64,000 nt of DNA from Candidatus Enterococcus myersii (GTDB taxonomy: Bacteria; Bacillota; Bacilli; Lactobacillales; Enterococcaceae): NCBI RefSeq assembly GCF_017316025.1, contig NZ_JAFLVT010000002.1:51442-115441 (forward strand). The letters are read 5' to 3'. The notes beneath the pieces are model-generated. The model made no database searches. It worked only from the letters and a program-made list of their open reading frames with translations, and had not been told where the DNA came from. This document shows positions 47,158 through 55,602 of the stretch, piece by piece. A program made the position numbers and the translations under genes. Positions within the stretch are counted from its first letter, which is position 1. Each line of letters starts with the position of its first letter.

Positions 47158-47179
47158 TTGTTAACCAAAAGGTCAATAA
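47158..47179. promoter_or_regulatory. Inverted repeat, candidate operator of the ArsR-type regulator
   Basis: TTGTTAACC-AAAA-GGTCAATAA. Each arm has the form TTRTTRACC. It lies just after the presumed -10, where bound protein would block transcription. Confidence 0.45.
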
Positions 47180-47220
47180 TGTTTTTTAGAAAATAGACCA
47201 AAGAATTTTTGGAGGTAAGC

Positions 47221-49050
47221 ATGTTAAACAGGAAAGAACATCCGCGACCACAGCTGATAAGAAAGAAATGGCAAAGTTTAGATGGAAAATGGGATTTTGC
47301 CTTTGATGATAACAATATTGGCCTAATAGAAAATTGGTTCAAAGTATTACCTGCAGCATATAAAATTTTGGTTCCGTTTACATATGAGACGGAATTGAGT
47401 GGTATACACGATACGTCTCACCACAAGATTGTTTGGTACCAACGCACGTTTGAAAATGATAATGATGAAAATCAGGTCCTTTATTTCGAAGGTGTGGATT
47501 TTCAAACGCAGGTATGGCTAAACGGACATTTACTTGGAACACATAAGGATGGTTACGAGCGATTTTCTTTTGATTTGCAACCTTATTTAACCAAAGGGAC
47601 AAATACGATTACATTACGCGTTGAAGATTCACTTTCTTGTGAACAGCCAAGAGGAAAGCAGCGCTGGCTAAAAGATAATTTCGGATGCTGGTACGTTCAA
47701 ACAACTGGCATTTGGAAATCAGTTTGGTTAGAAGAAGCCGGTGAGCAGCGGATAAATTATTTAAAACTCACACCAGAATTGGATTTAGATTTATTAAAAG
47801 TAGAAGTAGAATTAAAAGACGCCGCTGTTTTGCCAGAAAGTAAAAGTTACTACATCGAAGCCGAGGCAAGTTTTAAAGGTGAATTAATAAGTTATCATAA
47901 GGGATTATTTCATCACAATGGGAGCAACTTTACCTTAGATACTCGGGTCAAAGAAAATGCAGACTCAGGTACACAGCGTTGGAGCCCACATACGCCTAAC
48001 TTATATGATTTAACTGTGCGTTTATACACGCAAACTGGCAAGTTATTAGATGAAGTATACAGCTATTTCGGTATGCGAAAACTTAGCATCGAAAATGGAC
48101 AAATTTTACTGAATAATCGTCAATTATACCAACGCTTGATTCTAGATCAGGGCTATTGGCCTGAATCGGGTATTACGCCACCATCAGTTGCAGCATTGGA
48201 AAAAGATTTAGAAAAAATAAGTGCAATGGGCTATAACGGATTACGCAAACATCAAAAAATTGAAGATGAGCGCTTTTTATATCTGTGTGATGAAAAAGGA
48301 ATTCTTGTCTGGGCAGAGATGCCATCGACTTATGTCTTTAATGATATTGCGATTGCACAGTTTACAAAAGAATGGTTAGAAATTGTGAAGCAACACTACA
48401 ATCACCCAGCAGTTATTACTTGGGTACCTTTTAATGAAAGTTGGGGAATAAAAGGTGTTAATGAACATGCGCGTCCACAACATTTCACCGAAGGAATTTA
48501 CCATTTGACAAAAGCAATTGATCCCAATCGTCCTGTTATTACAAATGATGGATGGGAACATACGATTTCAGATATTTTAACCTTACACGATTATGAAGAA
48601 ACTGGCTTAGCATTTGCTAAACGCTATTCCGATCAACAAGATTTTGCGACCCATGGTTATTCAAATAAAGAAAAAATTATTAATAATGAAATCCAATTTA
48701 ATGACGGCTGGTTCGCCTTTGCTAAGGGCTTTTCATATAAGGGACAACCTATCATGATTAGCGAATTTGGCGGTATTGCATTTACTGCCGATAGTGAAGA
48801 TCAGTGGGGCTATGGTAATCAAGTCAAAAATGAAACCGAATTCATGGAACGCTTTGAAAAAATTCATGCAGCAATCCAAAGTATTCCGTATATTACAGGT
48901 TTTTGTTACACCCAGCTAACAGATGTTGAACAGGAAGTAAATGGGTTGTTAACAGCAGATCGTAAGGACAAAGTGGATTTGACAAAAGTTAAAGAAATCA
49001 ATGAGCGTCGCATTAATTTTAGCGAGATGAAAATAGAGAATAATTTTTAA
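47221..49050 (+). CDS. Glycoside hydrolase family 2 protein
   Basis: 609-residue cytoplasmic retaining exo-glycosidase of GH2. Domains: jelly-roll sugar-binding domain (about 10-185), immunoglobulin-like domain (about 190-295), TIM barrel (about 300-600). Acid/base Glu406 lies in WVPFNESWG and nucleophile Glu515 in ISEFGG. GH2 includes beta-galactosidase, beta-glucuronidase and beta-mannosidase; the short length excludes LacZ-type enzymes, but the sugar is not assignable. The start is ATG 47221, with GGAGG 5 bases before it; the TTG at 47209 would overlap that site. First gene of the glycan operon. Next to a GH92 gene, a mannose- or N-glycan-related substrate is plausible. Confidence 0.9.
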   Translation: MLNRKEHPRPQLIRKKWQSLDGKWDFAFDDNNIGLIENWFKVLPAAYKILVPFTYETELSGIHDTSHHKIVWYQRTFENDNDENQVLYFEGVDFQTQVWLNGHLLGTHKDGYERFSFDLQPYLTKGTNTITLRVEDSLSCEQPRGKQRWLKDNFGCWYVQTTGIWKSVWLEEAGEQRINYLKLTPELDLDLLKVEVELKDAAVLPESKSYYIEAEASFKGELISYHKGLFHHNGSNFTLDTRVKENADSGTQRWSPHTPNLYDLTVRLYTQTGKLLDEVYSYFGMRKLSIENGQILLNNRQLYQRLILDQGYWPESGITPPSVAALEKDLEKISAMGYNGLRKHQKIEDERFLYLCDEKGILVWAEMPSTYVFNDIAIAQFTKEWLEIVKQHYNHPAVITWVPFNESWGIKGVNEHARPQHFTEGIYHLTKAIDPNRPVITNDGWEHTISDILTLHDYEETGLAFAKRYSDQQDFATHGYSNKEKIINNEIQFNDGWFAFAKGFSYKGQPIMISEFGGIAFTADSEDQWGYGNQVKNETEFMERFEKIHAAIQSIPYITGFCYTQLTDVEQEVNGLLTADRKDKVDLTKVKEINERRINFSEMKIENNF

Positions 49051-49118
49051 ACAGGGCATTAATTCGCAGTTTCTTGTAAGAGAAGCTAGCAATTTTATTT
49101 ATTTTTGGAGGAATAGAT

Positions 49119-50696
49119 ATGAAGAAATGGAAGACATCTTTATTGGGATTAACATTGTCAGCGGTTGCATTATTATCACTTAGCGCTTGCGGTTCTGGAA
49201 ATGCAAGCTCAGAGGACAAAGCAGGTGATAGTAAAGGGTTCACATTATTAAGTCCAGATCACAGTGCTGATCATCCAAAAAATAAGGATCTTTGGATGTG
49301 GAAAGAGTATGAGAAGAAGACTGGTGTTCCAATTACTTGGCAGGAAACAAAAGATATTAATGAAAAGAAAAATTTACTTTTATCAGAATCAAAATTACCT
49401 GATGCCTTTTACCAAGTTTATTGGACATCTGATGAGTTAGTAAAATATGGCGGGCAAGGAATGTTTCAGCCAATTGAAGATTTAATTGAAAAGCATGCAC
49501 CAAACTTTAATAAATTAATGGAAGAACACCCTGAAATTCGTAAAAGTATTACTGCACCAGACGGTCATATTTATTTCCTACCAGAATTGTCGATTGATCC
49601 ACAAATCATGGGCTTAACATTTAGATACTATATTAACCAAGAATGGTTGGATAAATTAGGCCTTGAAAAACCACGTACAACAGAAGAATTAAAAGAAGTG
49701 TTAACACAATTTGTTACAAAAGATCCAAATGGTAATGGCAAAGCTGACGAACAAGGTTGGTACATGAATAGCGGTGAACTACCAAATAGTTTTGAAAAAC
49801 TATTGATGGCCGCTTACGGTATGGGAACAGGCGGAAGAACAGGGATCGAGTCTTCTGTTTATTATGAAAAAGATGGTTCAATGCAATTAACATTAAACAG
49901 CGATCGGATGAAAGATGTTTGGAAATATGAAGCAGACCTTTACCAAAATGGTTTAATGTCTAAGAATTCTTTTGCGGGTGCTGATGGTGATAAATGGCGT
50001 GCAGATGCAGCCAATAATACAGTTGGTCTTTGGACTTGGGTGAGCCCAGAATTTATCGGAGGTTCCGTTCAAGATAAATATACACCAATTAATATTATCG
50101 CAGGGCCTGAAGGAGATAAAAGTCTCGTTATTAACGGACCAGTGGGAACTTCAGGTTTAGTTATTACCAAAGACTGTAAAGATCCAGGCAAATTATTAGA
50201 ATGGACAGATTACTGGTACAGTCAAGAAGGATCTGACTTTGGCTATTTAGGCGAAGAGGACGTTACTTACCATAAAGTTGGGGATAAAAACGTCTATGTG
50301 GATAAGATTTTGAATTACGATAAAGGGGCACAATTAGGCGCATACCAATATCTAGATAATGTTTACGGTGGTGGCTACCCATATTTAAATCCAGATCAAG
50401 CCAACCGCGATATCGCACAAGGGTTAGAACCAATTCAATACGACGATTTTAATGAAGAAGTTATGCCAGAAAAAATGTTATCACCAGTAATGCCAACACC
50501 AGAAGAGTCTGGTCAGCTATCAACAATTATGACAGATATGAACAACTATGTTGAACAATCTCGGGTGAAGTTTGTGACAGGTGAATGGAACTTTACAAAT
50601 GATTGGGATAAATATGTGAAACAGCTGAAAAAAATCGGCTCAGATAAATTACTTGAAATTCGCCGTACGCAATATGAACGTTATGACAAAGAATAG
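49119..50696 (+). CDS. Carbohydrate ABC transporter substrate-binding lipoprotein (LplA-like)
   Basis: Surface lipoprotein, 525 residues. The signal peptide (1-24) ends at lipobox LSAC, with the lipidated Cys at residue 25. The long body with YYINQEWLDKLGLEKPRTTEE and DPNGNGKADEQGW (EF-hand-like calcium loop) is typical of the LplA/YtcQ binding proteins for oligosaccharides. GGAGG is 8 bases before ATG 49119. It is followed by a hairpin and then two permease genes. The bound glycan is unknown. Confidence 0.93.
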   Translation: MKKWKTSLLGLTLSAVALLSLSACGSGNASSEDKAGDSKGFTLLSPDHSADHPKNKDLWMWKEYEKKTGVPITWQETKDINEKKNLLLSESKLPDAFYQVYWTSDELVKYGGQGMFQPIEDLIEKHAPNFNKLMEEHPEIRKSITAPDGHIYFLPELSIDPQIMGLTFRYYINQEWLDKLGLEKPRTTEELKEVLTQFVTKDPNGNGKADEQGWYMNSGELPNSFEKLLMAAYGMGTGGRTGIESSVYYEKDGSMQLTLNSDRMKDVWKYEADLYQNGLMSKNSFAGADGDKWRADAANNTVGLWTWVSPEFIGGSVQDKYTPINIIAGPEGDKSLVINGPVGTSGLVITKDCKDPGKLLEWTDYWYSQEGSDFGYLGEEDVTYHKVGDKNVYVDKILNYDKGAQLGAYQYLDNVYGGGYPYLNPDQANRDIAQGLEPIQYDDFNEEVMPEKMLSPVMPTPEESGQLSTIMTDMNNYVEQSRVKFVTGEWNFTNDWDKYVKQLKKIGSDKLLEIRRTQYERYDKE

Positions 50697-50709
50697 ATAA
50701 AACTTTTGT

Positions 50710-50755
50710 CCAGGCTTAAAGCAAAATACTACAAGAAGCTTTAAGCCTGGTTCTT
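50710..50755 (+). terminator. Hairpin after the binding-protein gene
   Basis: CCAGGCTTAAAGC (50710-50722) and GCTTTAAGCCTGG (50738-50750) pair perfectly, followed by TTCTTT. Probably a partial terminator or mRNA stabiliser that keeps binding protein above permease levels. Confidence 0.7.
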
Positions 50756-50846
50756 TATGACAAAATGTTTTATTGAACCAATCAGCTTAGGATTAAGATG
50801 CTGCGCTGAACAGTTTAATAAAACAAGGAGAAAGGAAGAATAATAG

Positions 50847-51824
50847 ATGGTAGAAAAAATATTATTCGATATGAAAAAGCATAAATGGCTTAATGCGTTA
50901 TTCGTTGTACCGATGGAGGCTTTAAATAAATTGTTATTCGATATGAAAAAGCACAAGTGGTTATATATTATGCTGGTCATTCCTGTGTTATTCGTTCTAA
51001 TTTGGAATTATTGGCCAATGTATGGTGTTGTGATTGCTTTTAAAGATTACTCACCGGCTTTTGGTATTTGGGGAAGCCCTTGGGTAGGGTTAAAACATTT
51101 CCAGCGGTTCTTTGATTCTTATTTCTTCTTAGAAATTATTGTTAATACAATTCGCGTTAGTTTTTATAGTTTATTAGTAGGTATTCCGTTGCCAATCATT
51201 TTGGCGTTAATGTTTAACGAGATTAAGCGGAAATGGTTCAAATCGACTGTTCAAACAGTTTCATATATTCCCAACTTTATTTCAGTCGTAGTTGTTATCG
51301 GAATGGTTACCTTCTTTTTTTCTGAACAAGGTTCTATTAATCAAATTTTAACTTCTCTACACATGAAGCCAATTGATTTTTTAGGTGATGCGAAGTGGTT
51401 TCCGCATGTTTATGTTTGGTCTGGGATTTGGCAAGGTGTCGGCTGGGGAACGTTGATTTATACAGCGGCAATGTCTGGTGTACCCCAAGATCAATACGAA
51501 GCGGCGTATCTTGAAGGGGCAACACGGATGCAGTGTATTCGCAATATCACAATTCCGGCAATTATGCCAACTATTGTGATTTCTGCAATTTTAGCAACAG
51601 GTAGCGTGATGTCAGTTGGTTTTGAAAAAGCGTATTTATTGCAAAATGCATCGAATCTGGCTACTTCAGAAGTATTGTCGACTTATACATATAAAGTCGG
51701 TTTGATTAACGGTGAGTATAGTTTTTCTGCTGCAGTTGGGTTGTTTAATAATATCGTCAATTTCATCATGCTTTTTGTCGTCAACAAGATCGCACAAAAA
51801 ACTGGCGAAAATAGTTTGTGGTAG
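50847..51824 (+). CDS. Carbohydrate ABC transporter permease (LplB-like) with duplicated N-terminus
   Basis: Membrane permease, 325 residues, with six TM helices and the EAA loop EAAYLEGATRMQCIRNITIPAI near residue 212. The first 55 residues hold two copies of a 24-residue unit, each with LFDMKKHKWL followed by a hydrophobic ValPro segment. Relatives have one copy and would begin near Met33 (ATG 50943). GGAGG also lies before the second copy, with TTG 50931 about 12 bases after it, so a shorter protein could be made as well. The main start is ATG 50847 after GGAGAAAGGAAG. Confidence 0.9.
   Translation: MVEKILFDMKKHKWLNALFVVPMEALNKLLFDMKKHKWLYIMLVIPVLFVLIWNYWPMYGVVIAFKDYSPAFGIWGSPWVGLKHFQRFFDSYFFLEIIVNTIRVSFYSLLVGIPLPIILALMFNEIKRKWFKSTVQTVSYIPNFISVVVVIGMVTFFFSEQGSINQILTSLHMKPIDFLGDAKWFPHVYVWSGIWQGVGWGTLIYTAAMSGVPQDQYEAAYLEGATRMQCIRNITIPAIMPTIVISAILATGSVMSVGFEKAYLLQNASNLATSEVLSTYTYKVGLINGEYSFSAAVGLFNNIVNFIMLFVVNKIAQKTGENSLW
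50862..50953 (+). repeat. Direct repeat in the permease 5' end
   Basis: TTATTCGATATGAAAAAGCA occurs at 50862-50881 and again at 50934-50953, a 72-base period that keeps the reading frame. Confidence 0.9.
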
Positions 51825-51842
51825 GAAGGCGGAACGAGCAAA

Positions 51843-52745
51843 ATGGAAAAAATGCGATACATCTCAACAAAATCAGATAAAGTTTTTGATATCGTCAATA
51901 TTGTAATCATTACATTGCTGACTTTAATTTTGTTATACCCGATTGTTTTTGTAGTAAATGCTTCTTTTAGTAATCCTAATAAAATTTACGAAGTGCCACT
52001 ATTACTTTGGCCCCGTGGATTTAATGTTAAAGGCTATACTGAAATTTTAAAAAATAAAGACATCTTAGTCGGTTTTAAAAATGCTGTTATTTATACAGGG
52101 TTAGGAACATTGGTAAGTGTTGTAGTTACAACATTAGGTGCGTATCCACTTTCCCGGAAAGATTTACGCGGACGCTCAATGCTGACTTTATTTTTCACAA
52201 TTACAATGTTCTTTGGCGGTGGCTTAATTCCAACGTATTTGGTCAACCAACGATTAGGTATCATCAATACGTTGTGGGTAATGATTTTGCCGGGTGCTGT
52301 GGGCGTTTACAACATGATTTTAATGCGAACTTATTTCCAACAAAATATTCCTTCTGAATTAGTGGAAAGTGCTTATATGGATGGCGCTAATGATTTGCAG
52401 CTTTTATATAAAATCGTACTGCCACTTTCAACACCAATCATTGTGGTCATCGCAATGTTTAATGGGGTAGGTCGCTGGAATTCTTACTTTGATGCCATGA
52501 TCTATTTACGCGATCGGGCGCGCTTTCCATTACAATTGATTTTGCGAGAAATTTTGATACAAGGACAATTTGGTGATGACGTGAACCAAACCTTGGTAGG
52601 AAGTGCTCAGGCGGAATTAATGATGTTGAAACTAACATTGAAATACAGTGTGGTTATTGTCTCTACGTTACCAGTGTTACTGTTTTATCCAATTGTTGCC
52701 AAGTATTTTGAAAAAGGTATTTTAGTCGGAGCTATAAAGGGGTAA
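51843..52745 (+). CDS. Carbohydrate ABC transporter permease (LplC/YtcP-like)
   Basis: Second permease, 300 residues, six TM helices. The EAA loop is ESAYMDGANDLQLLYKIVLPLSTP near residue 180. AAGGCGGA lies before ATG 51843, 18 bases after the first permease. No ATP-binding subunit is encoded in the locus, so the importer probably uses a shared MsmX/MsmK-type ATPase from elsewhere. Confidence 0.93.
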   Translation: MEKMRYISTKSDKVFDIVNIVIITLLTLILLYPIVFVVNASFSNPNKIYEVPLLLWPRGFNVKGYTEILKNKDILVGFKNAVIYTGLGTLVSVVVTTLGAYPLSRKDLRGRSMLTLFFTITMFFGGGLIPTYLVNQRLGIINTLWVMILPGAVGVYNMILMRTYFQQNIPSELVESAYMDGANDLQLLYKIVLPLSTPIIVVIAMFNGVGRWNSYFDAMIYLRDRARFPLQLILREILIQGQFGDDVNQTLVGSAQAELMMLKLTLKYSVVIVSTLPVLLFYPIVAKYFEKGILVGAIKG

Positions 52746-52750
52746 GAAAA

Positions 52751-53380
52751 GTGGTTAATAAAATTTATGAAGTTTTTAATCGAATTTACTATTTAATGAA
52801 ATTAAATGGATTGTGGCTGTTATTTACGCTTTTAGGTGGCGTCGTGCTGGGGATTATTCCAGCAACGATTGCACTGTATGCTTGTATGCGACAACAAATT
52901 CGTTATGAATCAGAAAATCATTTGTTTCAAATGTTCAAAAAATATTATGGCGAGAATTTCCGCCGTGGTCTACTATTTAGTGCCGTATTTACCGCTATTG
53001 CATTATTCTTCTTAGGTGAAACGATCGTCTTAGCTAATGCAGGCGCAGGAAATCTGTTATTAGAAATTGCGATTAAAGCGACCCGCTTGCTTTTGATTTT
53101 AGGTGTCGCGATGTTTTTCCCAATCTTTGTTCACTTTGATGTAAGAGGTGTAAAAACGTTTTTGCAGCCGATGCTGTTTTTACTGATTTGTCCTTTGGAA
53201 GTCATCTATATGGCGGTGATTTTTGTAATCGTTAGTTTGTTATTTGCCATTAGTCCGCTTTTGATTCTTTTTATCGGTGTTGCATTACCTGCTTACGGAA
53301 TGAGTCTTATTATGTTGAAAAAATTTGAACGGTTAGAAAAAAATATTAATTTAAGTGATTTTGCACAAGCCAATCGCTAA
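52751..53380 (+). CDS. YesL-like DUF624 membrane protein
   Basis: 209-residue membrane protein with four to five TM helices, of the DUF624 family. These proteins regularly accompany LplABC-type sugar importers and glycosidases (YesL in the Bacillus rhamnogalacturonan locus). The role is unknown; an accessory role in uptake or sensing has been suggested. Start GTG 52751, 5 bases after the permease stop, with GGGGTAAG upstream. Confidence 0.85.
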   Translation: MVNKIYEVFNRIYYLMKLNGLWLLFTLLGGVVLGIIPATIALYACMRQQIRYESENHLFQMFKKYYGENFRRGLLFSAVFTAIALFFLGETIVLANAGAGNLLLEIAIKATRLLLILGVAMFFPIFVHFDVRGVKTFLQPMLFLLICPLEVIYMAVIFVIVSLLFAISPLLILFIGVALPAYGMSLIMLKKFERLEKNINLSDFAQANR

Positions 53381-53410
53381 AAACGAACGTAAATTTAAAG
53401 GAGTCTCTAG

Positions 53411-55543
53411 ATGGATATTAATCAAATCGACACCCGCCATGGGACCAGCAATTCTTTTGAGTTATCCCGTGGAAACTGTTTTCCCTTCACCGGTGTGCCA
53501 TTTGGCATGAATTATTTTGCCATTGAAACCCATGAAGACAACTGGTGGTTTCATCCTGAAGCAATGCATTATCGCGGATTTCGTCTATCACATCAACCTA
53601 CGATGTGGGCAGGAACAAAAGGTGATTTTTGCTCTTTACGAATTTTACCGTTTACTAAAAATACAAAAGGCTTGGTTGTAGTACCTTATGCACCACAGCA
53701 ATCTGATTTTCATCCTAATTATTTAAAAATCAAGCAACCTAACAATCAATTAGATACAACTTTGATCCCATCTGATTATGGTGCCATTCTAACCATGGAC
53801 TCACCGCAAAATAACAAAGGTGTTATGATTGGTTTTCCAACTGATGGGAAAATTACAAAAGCACAAGGGCATTTAATCGAAGGTTATTCTATGCAGTTAC
53901 ACGTTCATCGTACTACGCCGTTGAAATTTTATTTCCGTATTGAAGTGAGTGAGGAAATCACCCATTTTAGTGAAAAAGACGGCGTTTATGAAATTTGCTT
54001 TGCCGATGCAAAAGAAATTGAATTACGTGTCGGGACTTCATTCATTTCTGCTGAATTTGCCAGAAAAAATCTGCCTCAAACAGAAAAATCAGTACAGTTG
54101 CAACAAGTAACAAGCCTTTGGAACGAGAAACTGGCTAAAATTAAGGTATCTGATCAAGATAAAGAAAAGGTGAAAACCTTCTACCATAACTTGTATCGTA
54201 CTTTTTTATACCCACAACGCTTATACGAGTTTGATGAAAATAATCAACCACTTCATCGAGATGCTTATGCTGATGAAGTAAAGCCAGGTTATTAATACAT
54301 GAATAATGGTTTTTGGGATACAGCCAGAAGTGTTTACCCCTTATTTTCTTTAATTGAATTAGACGAATATGAAAAAATATTGGCGGGCTTCTTAAATAGT
54401 TATCGTGAAAGTGGCTATCTGCCAAAATGGTTGGCACCTGAAGATTCTGGGGGCATGCCAGGAAATTATATTGACGCGGTTATTGCAGATGCGGCTGTAA
54501 AAGATATTGCGGCCGAATTAATGCCAGAATTTTTAAATGGAATGCTGCATTCTGCAAATCAACAAGAAAAAAATCGTAGGCAAGGACGTTCTTATGCCGA
54601 CGAGTACAATACGTATGGTTATGTACCGTCAGATTTACACGAATCTGTCAACCATACTTTGGATTACAGCTATAGTGACTATTGTATTGCTAAAGTTGCC
54701 GAAAAATTAGGTGAAAATGAAACAGCCGAAATTTTCATGACACAATCTACACGCTATCAAAACTTATTTTCAGTTGAAGATAAGTTCATGGTAGCAAAAG
54801 ATCGCCAAGGACAGTTTAAAGAAAATTTCAGCCCTTTTTCTTGGGGTGGCGACTATACAGAAGGTTCAGCGTGGCAATCAACATTTGCTGTTAATCATGA
54901 TATTGCGGGTTTAATCGCATTGCATGGTGGAAAAGCGGCTTTTGAAGAAATTTTAGTAACGCTCGCCAATACACCGCCAGAGTATACAGTGGAAGGCTAT
55001 GGTCATGTGATTCATGAAATGGCAGAGATGGAAGTTAATGGTTTTGGCCAGATTAATGTGGGCAATCAACCAAGTTTCCACTTGCCTTACTTGTTCCACT
55101 TCATAAACAAACCGTATTTTGCACAGCCACTTTTAAAACAAGCTATCAATCGGTTATTCTCTGCAGATTTTAAAGGCTATCCTGGGGATGAAGACAATGG
55201 TAGCATGGCCTCTTGGTATATTTTCAATGCATTAGGCTTTTATCCATTTTGTCCAGGAAGCGGTGAATATCTAATCGGGATGCCAAACTTTGATGAAGCC
55301 ATTATTCATTTGGCTAATGGAAATAAGGTCAAAATTACAACGACATTAAACTATCCGCAACAGCAATTTATTCATCGTATTACAGAAAATAAAGCGGATT
55401 TTAAAACATGTGTGATTGCTCATGATGAGTTAATCAAAGGAAAAGATTTTAACTTTGAATTAGGAATGGTGCCGAATTCAAAATGTTTTGATGAGACTGT
55501 GCCAGCTAGCATCCGCAAAAGAATGGTGCAAACAACAAGCTAA
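53411..55543 (+). pseudogene. GH92 mannosidase-family gene interrupted by one in-frame TAA
   Basis: GH92 glycosidase (calcium-dependent inverting exo-alpha-mannosidase family) of 711 codons, the normal length. Codon 295 is TAA (54293-54295), and the frame then continues with TAC ATG AAT. The left part (294 residues) holds the beta-sandwich. The right part (414 residues from ATG 54299) holds the (alpha/alpha)6 barrel with NGFWDT, EDSGGMPGNYIDAVIAD, NQPSFH and GDEDNGSMASWY. No signal peptide, so cytoplasmic. The family catalytic acid is normally Glu in NEPS; here it is Gln, codon 55067-55069, which recalls the mannosyl-phosphate-specific members. Both parts could be made as separate chains, but the second start lacks a good ribosome site. 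AAAGGAG precedes ATG 53411. Confidence 0.9.
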
Positions 55544-55602
55544 GAATAAATGAAAAAAGTTTAAAAGAATGATTTTAGATGTAGAAATGGAGTTAGTAGA
55601 AG

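Noticed and set aside
54293..54298. Programmed readthrough of the GH92 TAA.
   Set aside because: TAA is the least leaky stop and the following TAC is not a known readthrough context; no frameshift signal is needed because the frame is unchanged.
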